From Glacieibacterium arshaanense (lineage in GTDB: Bacteria > Pseudomonadota > Alphaproteobacteria > Sphingomonadales > Sphingomonadaceae): a stretch of DNA of 64,000 nt. This document shows positions 16,557-23,800 of this stretch, piece after piece; positions within the stretch are counted from its first letter, which is position 1; each line of letters opens with the position of its first letter. The position numbers and the translations under genes are program-made. The notes below the pieces were generated by a model. The model searched no databases. It had not been told where the DNA came from and saw only the letters and a list, made by a program, of their open reading frames with translations. The DNA lies in assembly GCF_004681125.1 (NCBI RefSeq), contig NZ_SIHO01000003.1:1-64000 (forward strand). Direction: 5' to 3'.

Positions 16557-16727
16557 ATGATGGCCTGCAAACGCCCTTCCGATGCACGGTCGCCAGCCGA
16601 CGCGCTGCTGCCGGCACTGTCGCTTGATCCACATGGGCTTAGCACATTGCTTCACTTGGCGTATGATCCGGTTTTGGCCGTACCAGCCTCGCCACGCATT
16701 GCGGCGCTGCTGCGCCAGCTTGAATGA
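16557..16727 (+). CDS. Small NepR-like protein (candidate second anti-sigma factor)
   Basis: This 56-residue frame lies between phyR and the PhyP-like gene, divergent from phyR and ending 15 nt before the kinase-like gene. Its C-terminal half LSTLLHLAYDPVLAVPASPR, then IAALLRQLE, aligns without gaps to the NepR core pattern (hydrophobic, Leu, Tyr, Asp, Val, Pro, Arg, Leu-Leu, Gln-Leu-Glu at the expected spacings; I count about 11 of 29 identical to a generic NepR pattern recalled from memory). A free-standing nepR is expected in such loci. The ribosome-binding site is poor. The ATG at 16560 or a TTG at 16497 could also be the start. Confidence 0.55.
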   Translation: MMACKRPSDARSPADALLPALSLDPHGLSTLLHLAYDPVLAVPASPRIAALLRQLE

Positions 16728-16742
16728 TCGGCGCCCGTCGCG

Positions 16743-17747
16743 ATGTCTCTGGTCTCCCGCACCGCGTCCAGTCGCTTGCCACTGTCGGCGCTGGTGCTGC
16801 TCGTCATGGCGATGATGCTGCTGCCGCTGGGAATCCTCGCGACACTGCTGACGATGGCCGACTACCGCGCCGCGATTGCCGGGCCGGCGCCGCTGGTGCT
16901 GGCGCAGTGGGTGCGGATTGCGCTGCCGTTGCTTCTGTGGGTGCTGGCGCTGGCGGGCGGCTGGTTCGCGTTGCGCGCCATGACCATATTGCCGCTGCGC
17001 CATTTGCAACGCCTCGTCGAAGCGTCCGGGCATGACCTCGAACACGCCGACTATGGCAGCCGCGAACTTGCGACGCTGGCCGAAAGCATCGTCGCGCTGG
17101 CAGCCGCTGTCGATCGCCACAATGCCGAACTCGATGCCGCGCTGGTCGAACAAAGGCGGCTGACGCGCGAAGTCCACCACCGCGTCAAGAACAGCCTTCA
17201 AATTGTATCGAGCCTGTTGTCGTTGCACGCGCGCGGGCTGTCGACGCCGGCGATTGTCGCGACCTATGCGGCGATGCAGGCCCGCGTCAGCGCGCTGACG
17301 ATGGTCCACCGCTGGATCTATGACGAACGCGGTGCCGATGCCGTGGACTTGCGCGCACTGGTCGCCGACCTGGCCGGGGCGCTTGAGCTCAGCCTCGCCG
17401 GACCCGAGCACCGCAGCGTCGGCATTGCGCAGCGCGATGTGACGGCGCTCGATATCGCACCCGATTCGGCGATTCCGGTGGCCTTCCTGATTACCGAGCT
17501 CGCCAGCATAGCCGTGCAGGCAAGCCCGCCGGGCCGGGTCATGCTGGCGATCGGCGCAGCGCGCGACGGTGATGCGGTATCGGTTGCGGTGAACACCGAC
17601 GCGTTCATCGGCGGCGATTGTCTCGGCGCCGATGATAATATTGCGTCGACGCGGATCATCTACGGGATGGTGCGCCAGTTGCGCGGCAAGCTTCACCACG
17701 ACAGTGTCGCGGGCAGCTACCGGCTCGATTTCTCCGACGTCCGCTAG
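16743..17747 (+). CDS. PhyP-like HisKA_2 family sensor protein with degenerate ATPase domain
   Basis: The 334-residue membrane protein has two hydrophobic segments (about 14-38 and 57-80), a HAMP-like stretch, and a HisKA_2 dimerisation/phosphoacceptor domain (REVHHRVKNSLQIVSSLLSL, H145/H146). The ATPase domain is eroded. The segment aligned with the N-box reads TELASIAVQA, with Ile256 where the ATP-coordinating Asn should be. The C-terminal G-box region (DNIASTRIIYGMVRQLRG) lacks the normal glycines. In Sphingomonas Fr1 the gene next to phyR encodes PhyP, a HisKA_2 protein acting as a negative regulator of PhyR. This gene fits that role better than that of an active kinase. It sits divergent from phyR. 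Confidence 0.82.
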   Translation: MSLVSRTASSRLPLSALVLLVMAMMLLPLGILATLLTMADYRAAIAGPAPLVLAQWVRIALPLLLWVLALAGGWFALRAMTILPLRHLQRLVEASGHDLEHADYGSRELATLAESIVALAAAVDRHNAELDAALVEQRRLTREVHHRVKNSLQIVSSLLSLHARGLSTPAIVATYAAMQARVSALTMVHRWIYDERGADAVDLRALVADLAGALELSLAGPEHRSVGIAQRDVTALDIAPDSAIPVAFLITELASIAVQASPPGRVMLAIGAARDGDAVSVAVNTDAFIGGDCLGADDNIASTRIIYGMVRQLRGKLHHDSVAGSYRLDFSDVR

Positions 17748-18073
17748 GCGGTCGCACCCGTCAGGCGTTTCCACAGCCGCAGCGCCAGCGACGGTGTGAA
17801 AGCGTCTTCGCCGGCTTCGACCGCGGTGCGTGCTGCGACCACAGCGGCGGCTGTCCGCACATCGCGGTCGATCGGCCCGGCGCGGTCGGGCACCATGCCT
17901 TCGTCGGCGGCGTTGCTGCGGTCGGCAAGGTCTTGCGCCCATTCGTCGAGCAGCTGCAATTTTTCAGCGCGCGACAGGCTCGCGTCATCGACAACGGCCT
18001 GCGGGGTTTCGAAAAACGCCGCCGGGTCGCCGGCCACGACATCGAACGGGGCGCTGTTATCCTGGGTGTCCAT
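17744..18073 (-). CDS. Uncharacterised 109-residue acidic protein
   Basis: The start is set at the ATG for [17 protein letters not shown], which has GGAGAAG upstream; the longer frame reads into non-coding-like sequence. The protein is Ala- and Asp-rich, soluble, and contains a helix-rich segment [19 protein letters not shown] and a C-terminal basic patch LRLWKRLTG. Its stop codon overlaps that of the PhyP-like gene, tail to tail. I do not recognise a named domain. The location inside the stress cluster suggests but does not prove a stress role. Confidence 0.75.
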   Translation of the reverse strand: MDTQDNSAPFDVVAGDPAAFFETPQAVVDDASLSRAEKLQLLDEWAQDLADRSNAADEGMVPDRAGPIDRDVRTAAAVVAARTAVEAGEDAFTPSLALRLWKRLTGATA

Positions 18074-18158
18074 CTGGCTTCTCCGCTTGGTTGACCTTGC
18101 CGAGACCAACGACGGCGGTGGTTGGTTCCGCCCGGAAAAGGCACCCGGACGCGGCAAA

Positions 18159-18183
18159 GGAACCTTTTGGCGGATGCTTTGTT
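18159..18183 (+). promoter_or_regulatory. EcfG-type promoter for the DUF1328 gene
   Basis: GGAAC at 18159-18163 and GTT at 18181-18183 are 17 nt apart, 55 nt before the start codon of the next gene. Confidence 0.62.
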
Positions 18184-18237
18184 GAACCTTGCAATCACTC
18201 CCCGGCACCGCGCCGGGTCCAGCGCAAGGATCTGCAC

Positions 18238-18414
18238 ATGCTTCGTTACGCCCTGATCTTCCTCATCATCGCCATCGTCGCCGGCGTGCTCGGCTTTGGC
18301 GGCATTGCCGGCGCCGCTTCGCAGATCGCGGTGCTGCTATTCTGGGTTTTCGTGGTGCTCTTCATCGTGGGTCTGGTCATGCACCTGGCGCGCGGTCGCG
18401 GCGCCTCGCTTTAA
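18238..18414 (+). CDS. DUF1328 family small membrane protein
   Basis: The product is 58 residues with two hydrophobic helices: [20 protein letters not shown] and [20 protein letters not shown]. The [10 protein letters not shown] turn between them is the DUF1328/YtjA signature. AAGGA lies 8 nt before the ATG. These inner-membrane proteins are common stress-regulated genes of unknown function. The EcfG-type promoter upstream supports that regulation, and it is probably the first gene of a small membrane-protein/dps transcript. Confidence 0.88.
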   Translation: MLRYALIFLIIAIVAGVLGFGGIAGAASQIAVLLFWVFVVLFIVGLVMHLARGRGASL

Positions 18415-18453
18415 CTGCATCGCTTCACCAACCGTCAGCCCAGGGGGTCGGCC

Positions 18454-18645
18454 GTGTCCATTTCGCCCTACCATGATCTCGAAACAGCGAAACCGCTTCA
18501 CCGTGGCCAGCGGGCCTATTGGGGTGGGCTGGGGATGATCCTGATTGGGCTGCTGGCCATCGCCAGCTACTTCATCTTCCCCGCTATCGCGGCACCTGCC
18601 GCTGCCGGGTCGCCAACCGCGACCCACGCAGTCGCCCCACGCTGA
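18454..18645 (+). CDS. Small membrane protein of unknown function
   Basis: The product is 63 residues with a soluble N terminus (MSISPYHDLETAKPLHRGQR), one membrane helix (GLGMILIGLLAIASYFIF) and a short Ala/Pro-rich tail. The start is GTG with AGGGGG about 7 nt upstream. It lies between two other small membrane-protein genes in the same direction. No named family is recognised. The spacing (39 nt and 34 nt to its neighbours) suggests cotranscription. Confidence 0.65.
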   Translation: MSISPYHDLETAKPLHRGQRAYWGGLGMILIGLLAIASYFIFPAIAAPAAAGSPTATHAVAPR

Positions 18646-18679
18646 GCCACCAACGCATCAATCCGGAAAGGAAATCGCC

Positions 18680-18868
18680 ATGCCCATCATGAGCCTGCTT
18701 ATCACCCTGATCGTCGTCGGCGTCCTGCTCTGGCTGGTCAACAGCTACATCCCGATGGATGCCAAGATCAAAAACATCCTCAACATCGTTGTCGTGATCA
18801 TCGTCGTGCTCTGGCTGTTGCAAGCCTTTGGCGTCCTTGGCTCGCTCGGCGGGATGCGCGTCGGCTAA
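18680..18868 (+). CDS. Thivi_2564-like small membrane protein
   Basis: The product is 62 residues: two membrane helices (LLITLIVVGVLLWLV and ILNIVVVIIVVLWLLQAFGV) joined by NSYIPMDAKIKN, a pattern typical of a small family often labelled Thivi_2564. GGAAAGGA lies 8 nt before the ATG. The function is unknown. It sits in the stress cluster between a DUF1328 gene and dps. Confidence 0.82.
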   Translation: MPIMSLLITLIVVGVLLWLVNSYIPMDAKIKNILNIVVVIIVVLWLLQAFGVLGSLGGMRVG

Positions 18869-18882
18869 CACACCGATCGCGC

Positions 18883-18936
18883 GGCGTGGTCATGCCAACT
18901 CCCCTGCAACGCCCCCCGCAGAGGCATGACCACGCC
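18883..18936 (+). terminator. Long hairpin between the small membrane-protein genes and dps
   Basis: The arms GGCGTGGTCATGCC (18883-18896) and GGCATGACCACGCC (18923-18936) are perfectly complementary over 14 bp with a 26-nt loop, followed by ACTTTTC. It may terminate or attenuate transcription into dps, whose ATG is 26 nt further on. The weak T-run leaves termination uncertain. Confidence 0.55.
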
Positions 18937-18962
18937 ACTTTTCTGAAGTCCAAGGAGTCTAC

Positions 18963-19445
18963 ATGCTCAAGACCCGCAACACCCTGTCCGAAGCCGTCCG
19001 TGCCAAATCGGTCGCGTTGCTCAACACCCACCTGGCCGCTGCCATCGACCTGCATGCACAGCTCAAGCAGGCGCACTGGAATGTTCGTGGCCCCGGCTTC
19101 ATCGCCGTGCATGAACTGTTCGACACGGTCTCGGCGTCGGTCGAGGACTATTCTGACCTGATCGCCGAGCGCGCCGGCCAGCTCGGCGGCACTGCCGAAG
19201 GCACGATCCAGATCGCCGTCAAACAGTCCAAGCTGGTGCCGTACCCGCTCGGCCTTGCCGACGAGGACAGTCACATCTTCGCCGTCAGCGGCGCGCTCGC
19301 GGCTTTCGGGCAGATGGTGCACGCCGCCATCGATGCCTCGACCAAGGCTGGCGACAGCACCACAGCCGACCTGTTCACCGAAATCTCGCGCGGTATCGAC
19401 AAGGAACTTTGGTTCGTCGAATCGCACGCCGCGTTCAAAAAGTAG
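18963..19445 (+). CDS. dps: Dps family DNA-binding ferritin-like protein
   Basis: The product is a 160-residue Dps mini-ferritin. The inter-subunit ferroxidase residues are visible in LKQAHWNVRGPGF (His) and VEDYSDLIAERAGQLGG (Asp/Glu). It oxidises and stores iron as a dodecamer and protects DNA during stress. CAAGGAG precedes the ATG. No GGAAC promoter lies immediately upstream, so it may be read from the DUF1328 promoter through the hairpin, or from its own promoter. Confidence 0.95.
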   Translation: MLKTRNTLSEAVRAKSVALLNTHLAAAIDLHAQLKQAHWNVRGPGFIAVHELFDTVSASVEDYSDLIAERAGQLGGTAEGTIQIAVKQSKLVPYPLGLADEDSHIFAVSGALAAFGQMVHAAIDASTKAGDSTTADLFTEISRGIDKELWFVESHAAFKK

Positions 19446-19507
19446 CGTTCATTCACCTGTTACCCGTCGCGCCGTCACTCCACGCAACAACATCAAAGGA
19501 AATCCCC

Positions 19508-19825
19508 ATGAAACGTATTCTTATGCCGTCGATCCTCCTCGCGACCGCCGCGCTGACGCTCGCCAGCTGCCAGAAGAAGACTGAAGACGTTCAGGCCGAT
19601 GCTGTCCGCAACGACACCCAGGCCACCGCCGCGGCAGTCGATGACCGTGCCGACACCATCGAAGCCAACGGCAAGGCCGACGCCAGCATGACGAAGAACG
19701 CCACCGAGAACCAGGCTGACGCGTTGCACAACCAGGCCGACGCCATCGAAAACAACGGCGAAAAGCGCGCCGATGCCATCGAAGACGGCAAGGTGCCGCC
19801 GGCACCGGTCACGCCCAAGCCTTAA
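19508..19825 (+). CDS. Small lipoprotein with DNQADAIE-type repeats
   Basis: The product is 105 residues. MKRILMPSILLATAALTLAS plus Cys21 gives a clear lipoprotein signal with lipobox LASC. The mature part is acidic and repeats a motif of about 10-11 residues (VRNDTQATAAAVDDRADTIE, LHNQADAIENN, KRADAIEDGK), likely a long helix or coiled coil at the envelope. AAAGGAAA precedes the ATG. The function is unknown. It follows dps by 62 nt and is closed by a strong hairpin. Confidence 0.82.
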   Translation: MKRILMPSILLATAALTLASCQKKTEDVQADAVRNDTQATAAAVDDRADTIEANGKADASMTKNATENQADALHNQADAIENNGEKRADAIEDGKVPPAPVTPKP

Positions 19826-19830
19826 ACGCC

Positions 19831-19870
19831 TGACAGTGACGTGGGCGCTGCGGCGCCCACGTCACTGTCA
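19831..19870 (+). terminator. 18-bp hairpin after the lipoprotein gene
   Basis: TGACAGTGACGTGGGCGC (19831-19848) pairs perfectly with 19853-19870 around a 4-nt loop, 5 nt after the stop codon. There is no T-tract (CGGCAAAACTTT follows), so it may act as a terminator or as a 3' stabiliser. Confidence 0.65.
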
Positions 19871-19962
19871 CGGCAAAACTTTCCCCGCCGGGTGATGCGG
19901 CTTGCCAGCGTTCGCTGCAGCATGCCAAGGACGTGAAAACGACCAAAATCCAGGGGAACACC

Positions 19963-21057
19963 ATGCTGACAGCCGGCGACGACTATCCGATTCATCAGGC
20001 GGCGACGCCGGTGGCGATTGCGGGCACCGACCGCAATTTCTACGACCGCTTCTTCTTCAACGGCTACTCCCCCGACGGCACGCTGTTTTTCGGCGGTGCG
20101 ATGGGGATTTATCCGCATCTCAACATCATCGATGCGGCGTTTTCGGTCACCGACGGGGTGACACAGCGCTCGATGTTCGCATCGCGCAACCTCAACCACG
20201 AACGCATGGACACGCGCGTCGGGCCGATTTCGGTGAAAATCGAACATCCGCTGCAGCGCGTGCGGCTGACGGTTGCCGACAATGAGTCCGGGATATCGGC
20301 CGATCTAGTCTTCACCGGTCGCGCCGCGCCGATCGAGGAGCCGCGCTTCACGCGCACCAACGGCGCACGCACGCTGATGGATATCACCCGGATGACGCAG
20401 AACGGCAGCTACGCCGGCCATCTGAAAATCGACGGCAAGACGCATGACGCCAAGGGCTGGATGGGCACGCGCGATCGCAGCTGGGGCGTGCGGCCGATCG
20501 GCGCGCCCGATACGCAGCCGATGCTGCCGCCGGTGCCGTTCCAGTTCTACTGGCTGTGGGCGCCGCTAAATTTCAAGGACTATGCGCTGTTCTTCCACAC
20601 CAACGACGATTCGACCGGCGCGCCGTGGAACCGCTCGGCGCTGCTCGTGCCGCTCGATGGTTCGGAACCGATCCATCTGTCGGCCCCGGCGTCGACTTTG
20701 GTGTTCAAGCCCGGCACGCGCCACGCGAGTTCAGCCCAGCTGACCGGCATGACGCCGGCCGGGCCGGTGACCGTCGACCTGCAGATCGAACGCACCTTCT
20801 TCATGAATGGCATCGGCTATACGCATCCGACGCGCGGCCACGGCATGTACCAGGGCGAGGACTCGCTGGCGTTCGAAACGCTCAACGTCGGACCATCGAC
20901 CGAAGCCGAAGTCGGCAACAATCACATCCAGGCGCTGGCGTCGGCGACGCTGACGCTGCCCGATGGCCGCAAGGTCGAAGGTCGCGGCGTGCTCGAGCAG
21001 TTGATTATCGGGCCGCATGCGCCAACGGGGTTCAAGGATATCTTCGACCTCGCTTAA
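19963..21057 (+). CDS. Uncharacterised protein with RDRSWG motif (AttH/CrtC-like resemblance)
   Basis: The product is 364 residues, soluble and without a signal peptide. The start is set at the ATG preceded by AGGGGA rather than at a GTG 30 nt earlier. It is rich in beta-strand-like segments and carries GTRDRSWGVRPIG (about residues 170-182), a motif seen in lipocalin-like AttH/CrtC superfamily proteins and in related uncharacterised proteins of aromatic- and steroid-degrading bacteria. No catalytic assignment is justified. It stands alone between the stress cluster and pepN. Confidence 0.6.
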   Translation: MLTAGDDYPIHQAATPVAIAGTDRNFYDRFFFNGYSPDGTLFFGGAMGIYPHLNIIDAAFSVTDGVTQRSMFASRNLNHERMDTRVGPISVKIEHPLQRVRLTVADNESGISADLVFTGRAAPIEEPRFTRTNGARTLMDITRMTQNGSYAGHLKIDGKTHDAKGWMGTRDRSWGVRPIGAPDTQPMLPPVPFQFYWLWAPLNFKDYALFFHTNDDSTGAPWNRSALLVPLDGSEPIHLSAPASTLVFKPGTRHASSAQLTGMTPAGPVTVDLQIERTFFMNGIGYTHPTRGHGMYQGEDSLAFETLNVGPSTEAEVGNNHIQALASATLTLPDGRKVEGRGVLEQLIIGPHAPTGFKDIFDLA

Positions 21058-21159
21058 TTCGAGGGGGCGTAATGCGGGGTGCTTGCGAGGCGGCACCGCG
21101 AACCTTAGGTCATGGCTGAACGCGGTCCGCCACCACCGCCCTGCCCATAAGGATTGCCG

Positions 21160-23724
21160 ATGATCGACGCCGCCGGAACGCCGCAGACAATCCGCCTCAG
21201 TGATTACCGTCCGCCGGCCTGGCGCGTGCCGCAGGTCGCGCTCGACTTTAATCTCGGCGCCGAAAGCACCCGCGTCACCGCGCGGCTGACGGTCGAGCGC
21301 AACGGCAAGCGCAGCGAACCGCTGGTGCTCGACGGGCAGGGGCTGACGCTTGTTTCGGTCAAGCGCGACGGCGTGGCGCTCGATGTGCAACCGGTCGGCG
21401 AGACTTTGACCATCGACATTCCCGGTGACAGCGCGGTCATCGAAACGGTTGTCGACATCGCACCCGCCACCAACACGCGGCTGATGGGTCTCTATGCGTC
21501 GGGCGGCATGTTGTGCACTCAGTGCGAGGCCGAGGGCTTCCGCCGCATCACCTTCTTCCCCGACCGCCCCGATGTGCTGTCGGTTTATGACGTCAAGCTG
21601 ACCGCCGACGCGGCGCTGTATCCGGTGCTGCTGGCGAACGGCAACGAAGTCGCGACAGGGCAATTGCCCGACGGCCGCCACTGGGCGCAGTGGCACGACC
21701 CGTGGCCCAAGCCGAGCTATCTGTTCGCGGCGGTCGCGGGCAATCTGTCGCCGCTGCGCGATACGTTCGTCACCGCGTCGGGGCGCACGGTCGACCTGGC
21801 GATCTGGGTGGCGGCCGACGATGTGCCGCGCTGCGCGCATGCGATGGCGGCGCTCAAGACCTCGATGCGCTGGGACGAGGTCAACTACGGCCGCGAATAT
21901 GACCTCGACCGCTTCAACATCGTCGCGGTCGGCGATTTCAACTTCGGCGCGATGGAGAACAAGGGCCTCAACATCTTCAACTCGCGCTACATATTGGCCG
22001 ACGCCGATACCGCGACCGACGCCGATTTCGACGCCATCGCCGCGGTCGTCGCGCATGAGTATTTCCACAACTGGACCGGCAACCGCATCACCTGTCGCGA
22101 CTGGTTCCAGCTGTCGCTGAAGGAAGGCCTGACGGTGTTCCGCGACCAGCAGTTCAGCGCCGACCAGGGCTCGGCGGCGGTACGCCGCATCGATGACGTG
22201 CGGATGCTGCGCGCCGGCCAGTTCCCCGAAGACGCCGGGCCGATGGCACACCCGATCCGACCGGATTCATATATCGAAATCAGCAATTTCTACACCGCCA
22301 CCATCTACAACAAGGGCGCCGAAGTCATCCGCATGATGGCGACCTTGCTCGGCCCAGATGGCTTCCGCGCCGGCACCGACCTGTATTTCGACCGCCACGA
22401 CGGCCAGGCCGTGACCACCGAGGATTTCGTCCGCTCCATGGAGGATGCCTCGGGGGTCGACCTCGCGCAGTTCCGTAACTGGTATGCCCAGGCCGGTACG
22501 CCGCACCTCGATGCGCGCATCACCCACGATGCCGCCGCGCGCACCGCGCAGCTCCACCTGTCGCAGACGCTGGCGCCGACGCCGGGCCAGCCGGTCAAGC
22601 CGGTGATGCAGCTGCCGCTGCGCGTCGCGCTGTTCGGCGGCACCACCGGCAAGCGCCTTGGCGACGAGCGGCTGGTCAGCCTGACCGAGGCTTCGGCCAC
22701 CATCGACTTCGACAATATCGACGAGCCGCCGGTCGCCTCGCTGAACCGCGGCTTTTCGGCGCCGATCATCGTGCAGTCCGACCGTAGCCGCGCCGATCTG
22801 GCGTTCCTGTCGGCGCACGACGATGACCCGTTCGCGCGCTACGAGGCGCTGCAGCAGCTCGGCCAGGCGACCTTGCTCGACAGCGGCGATGACAGTGACC
22901 TCGTCGCGGCGATTGGCGCGACGCTGAACTCGGGCCTCGACGCGGCGTTCATTGCCGAGGCGGTGCTGCTGCCGTCCGAAGCGATGGCCGGCGACGCGAT
23001 GGCGGTCGTCGATGTCGATGGGCTCCACACACGCCGCGAAGCCGTGCGCCGCCGCATCGGCAGCGACCTCAACGCGCAGTGGTGGGCGGTTTATCACGCC
23101 AACAACGCCAACCGCTACGAGCTCACCCCCGAAGCCAAGGGCCGCCGCCGGCTGCGCAACGTCGCGCTGGGATACCTGATGGCGAACGACGATGCCGAGG
23201 CGGTCGCAACCGCCTTCAAGCAGTTCGAAACCGCCGACAACATGACCGACCGCATGGCGGCGTTGAACGTGCTCAGCCACTCGAACGCCCCCGAACGCGA
23301 TGCCGCACTCGCCGCGTTCCACGCGCGCTACGCCGACAACGCGCTGGTGCTCGACAAATGGTTCAGCGTGCAGGCGATGTCGACGCGCGCCGACACCCCC
23401 GCCGCGGTCGCCGCGCTGATGACCCACCCCGATTTCAGCTACACCAACCCCAACCGGCTACGCGCACTCGTCGGCGCCTATGCTGCGAACCAGGTGCGCT
23501 TCAACGCCGCCGACGGCAGCGGCTACCGGCTGGTCGCCGACGCGGTGCTCGCCGTCGATGCACTCAACCCGCAAGCGGCGGCGCGACTGGTGTCACCGCT
23601 CGGCCGCTGGAAACGCTTCGACGCCGCACGCGCGGCGTTGATGCGCGCCGAGCTGGAGCGGATTGTCGCGACCGAAGGGCTGTCGAAAGACGTGTTCGAG
23701 ATTGCCAGCAAGAGTTTGGTTTAA
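21160..23724 (+). CDS. pepN: Aminopeptidase N (M1 family)
   Basis: The product is an 854-residue zinc aminopeptidase removing N-terminal residues from peptides in the cytoplasm. The exopeptidase motif GAMENKGLNIFNS and the zinc motif HEYFHNWTGNR (with the downstream Glu in LKEGLTVFRDQ) are intact. The length and the C-terminal helical domain match the proteobacterial PepN type. The ATG at 21160 has AAGGA about 7 nt upstream; a TTG 6 nt earlier is less likely. Dispersed repeat copy 2 begins directly after its stop codon. Confidence 0.96.
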   Translation: MIDAAGTPQTIRLSDYRPPAWRVPQVALDFNLGAESTRVTARLTVERNGKRSEPLVLDGQGLTLVSVKRDGVALDVQPVGETLTIDIPGDSAVIETVVDIAPATNTRLMGLYASGGMLCTQCEAEGFRRITFFPDRPDVLSVYDVKLTADAALYPVLLANGNEVATGQLPDGRHWAQWHDPWPKPSYLFAAVAGNLSPLRDTFVTASGRTVDLAIWVAADDVPRCAHAMAALKTSMRWDEVNYGREYDLDRFNIVAVGDFNFGAMENKGLNIFNSRYILADADTATDADFDAIAAVVAHEYFHNWTGNRITCRDWFQLSLKEGLTVFRDQQFSADQGSAAVRRIDDVRMLRAGQFPEDAGPMAHPIRPDSYIEISNFYTATIYNKGAEVIRMMATLLGPDGFRAGTDLYFDRHDGQAVTTEDFVRSMEDASGVDLAQFRNWYAQAGTPHLDARITHDAAARTAQLHLSQTLAPTPGQPVKPVMQLPLRVALFGGTTGKRLGDERLVSLTEASATIDFDNIDEPPVASLNRGFSAPIIVQSDRSRADLAFLSAHDDDPFARYEALQQLGQATLLDSGDDSDLVAAIGATLNSGLDAAFIAEAVLLPSEAMAGDAMAVVDVDGLHTRREAVRRRIGSDLNAQWWAVYHANNANRYELTPEAKGRRRLRNVALGYLMANDDAEAVATAFKQFETADNMTDRMAALNVLSHSNAPERDAALAAFHARYADNALVLDKWFSVQAMSTRADTPAAVAALMTHPDFSYTNPNRLRALVGAYAANQVRFNAADGSGYRLVADAVLAVDALNPQAAARLVSPLGRWKRFDAARAALMRAELERIVATEGLSKDVFEIASKSLV

Positions 23725-23800
23725 GGGCCTCCGGCGGGCAGGCCTGAGGCCTGCACCCGATTGTTGGGTGCAGGGGCTAGCCCCTGCCCGCCGGAGGCTC
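23725..23800. repeat. Dispersed palindromic repeat, copy 2
   Basis: Two inverted half-units abut here, filling the whole gap between the convergent pepN and argJ genes. The left inner stem is GCAGGCC/GGCCTGC and the right one GCAGGGGC/GCCCCTGC; the outer GCCTCCGGCGGGCAGG is conserved in both. The right end touches the argJ stop codon. Confidence 0.85.

Noticed and set aside
16407-17942. Long upstream extension of the phyR frame
   Set aside because: It is low-complexity Arg/Gln/His sequence antisense to the PhyP-like gene; PhyR similarity starts at MPLATQIAPHLPF.
18104-18130. Minus-strand GGAAC ... GTT before the 109-residue protein gene
   Set aside because: The spacing is about 14 nt, outside the 16-17 nt window seen in the other promoters.
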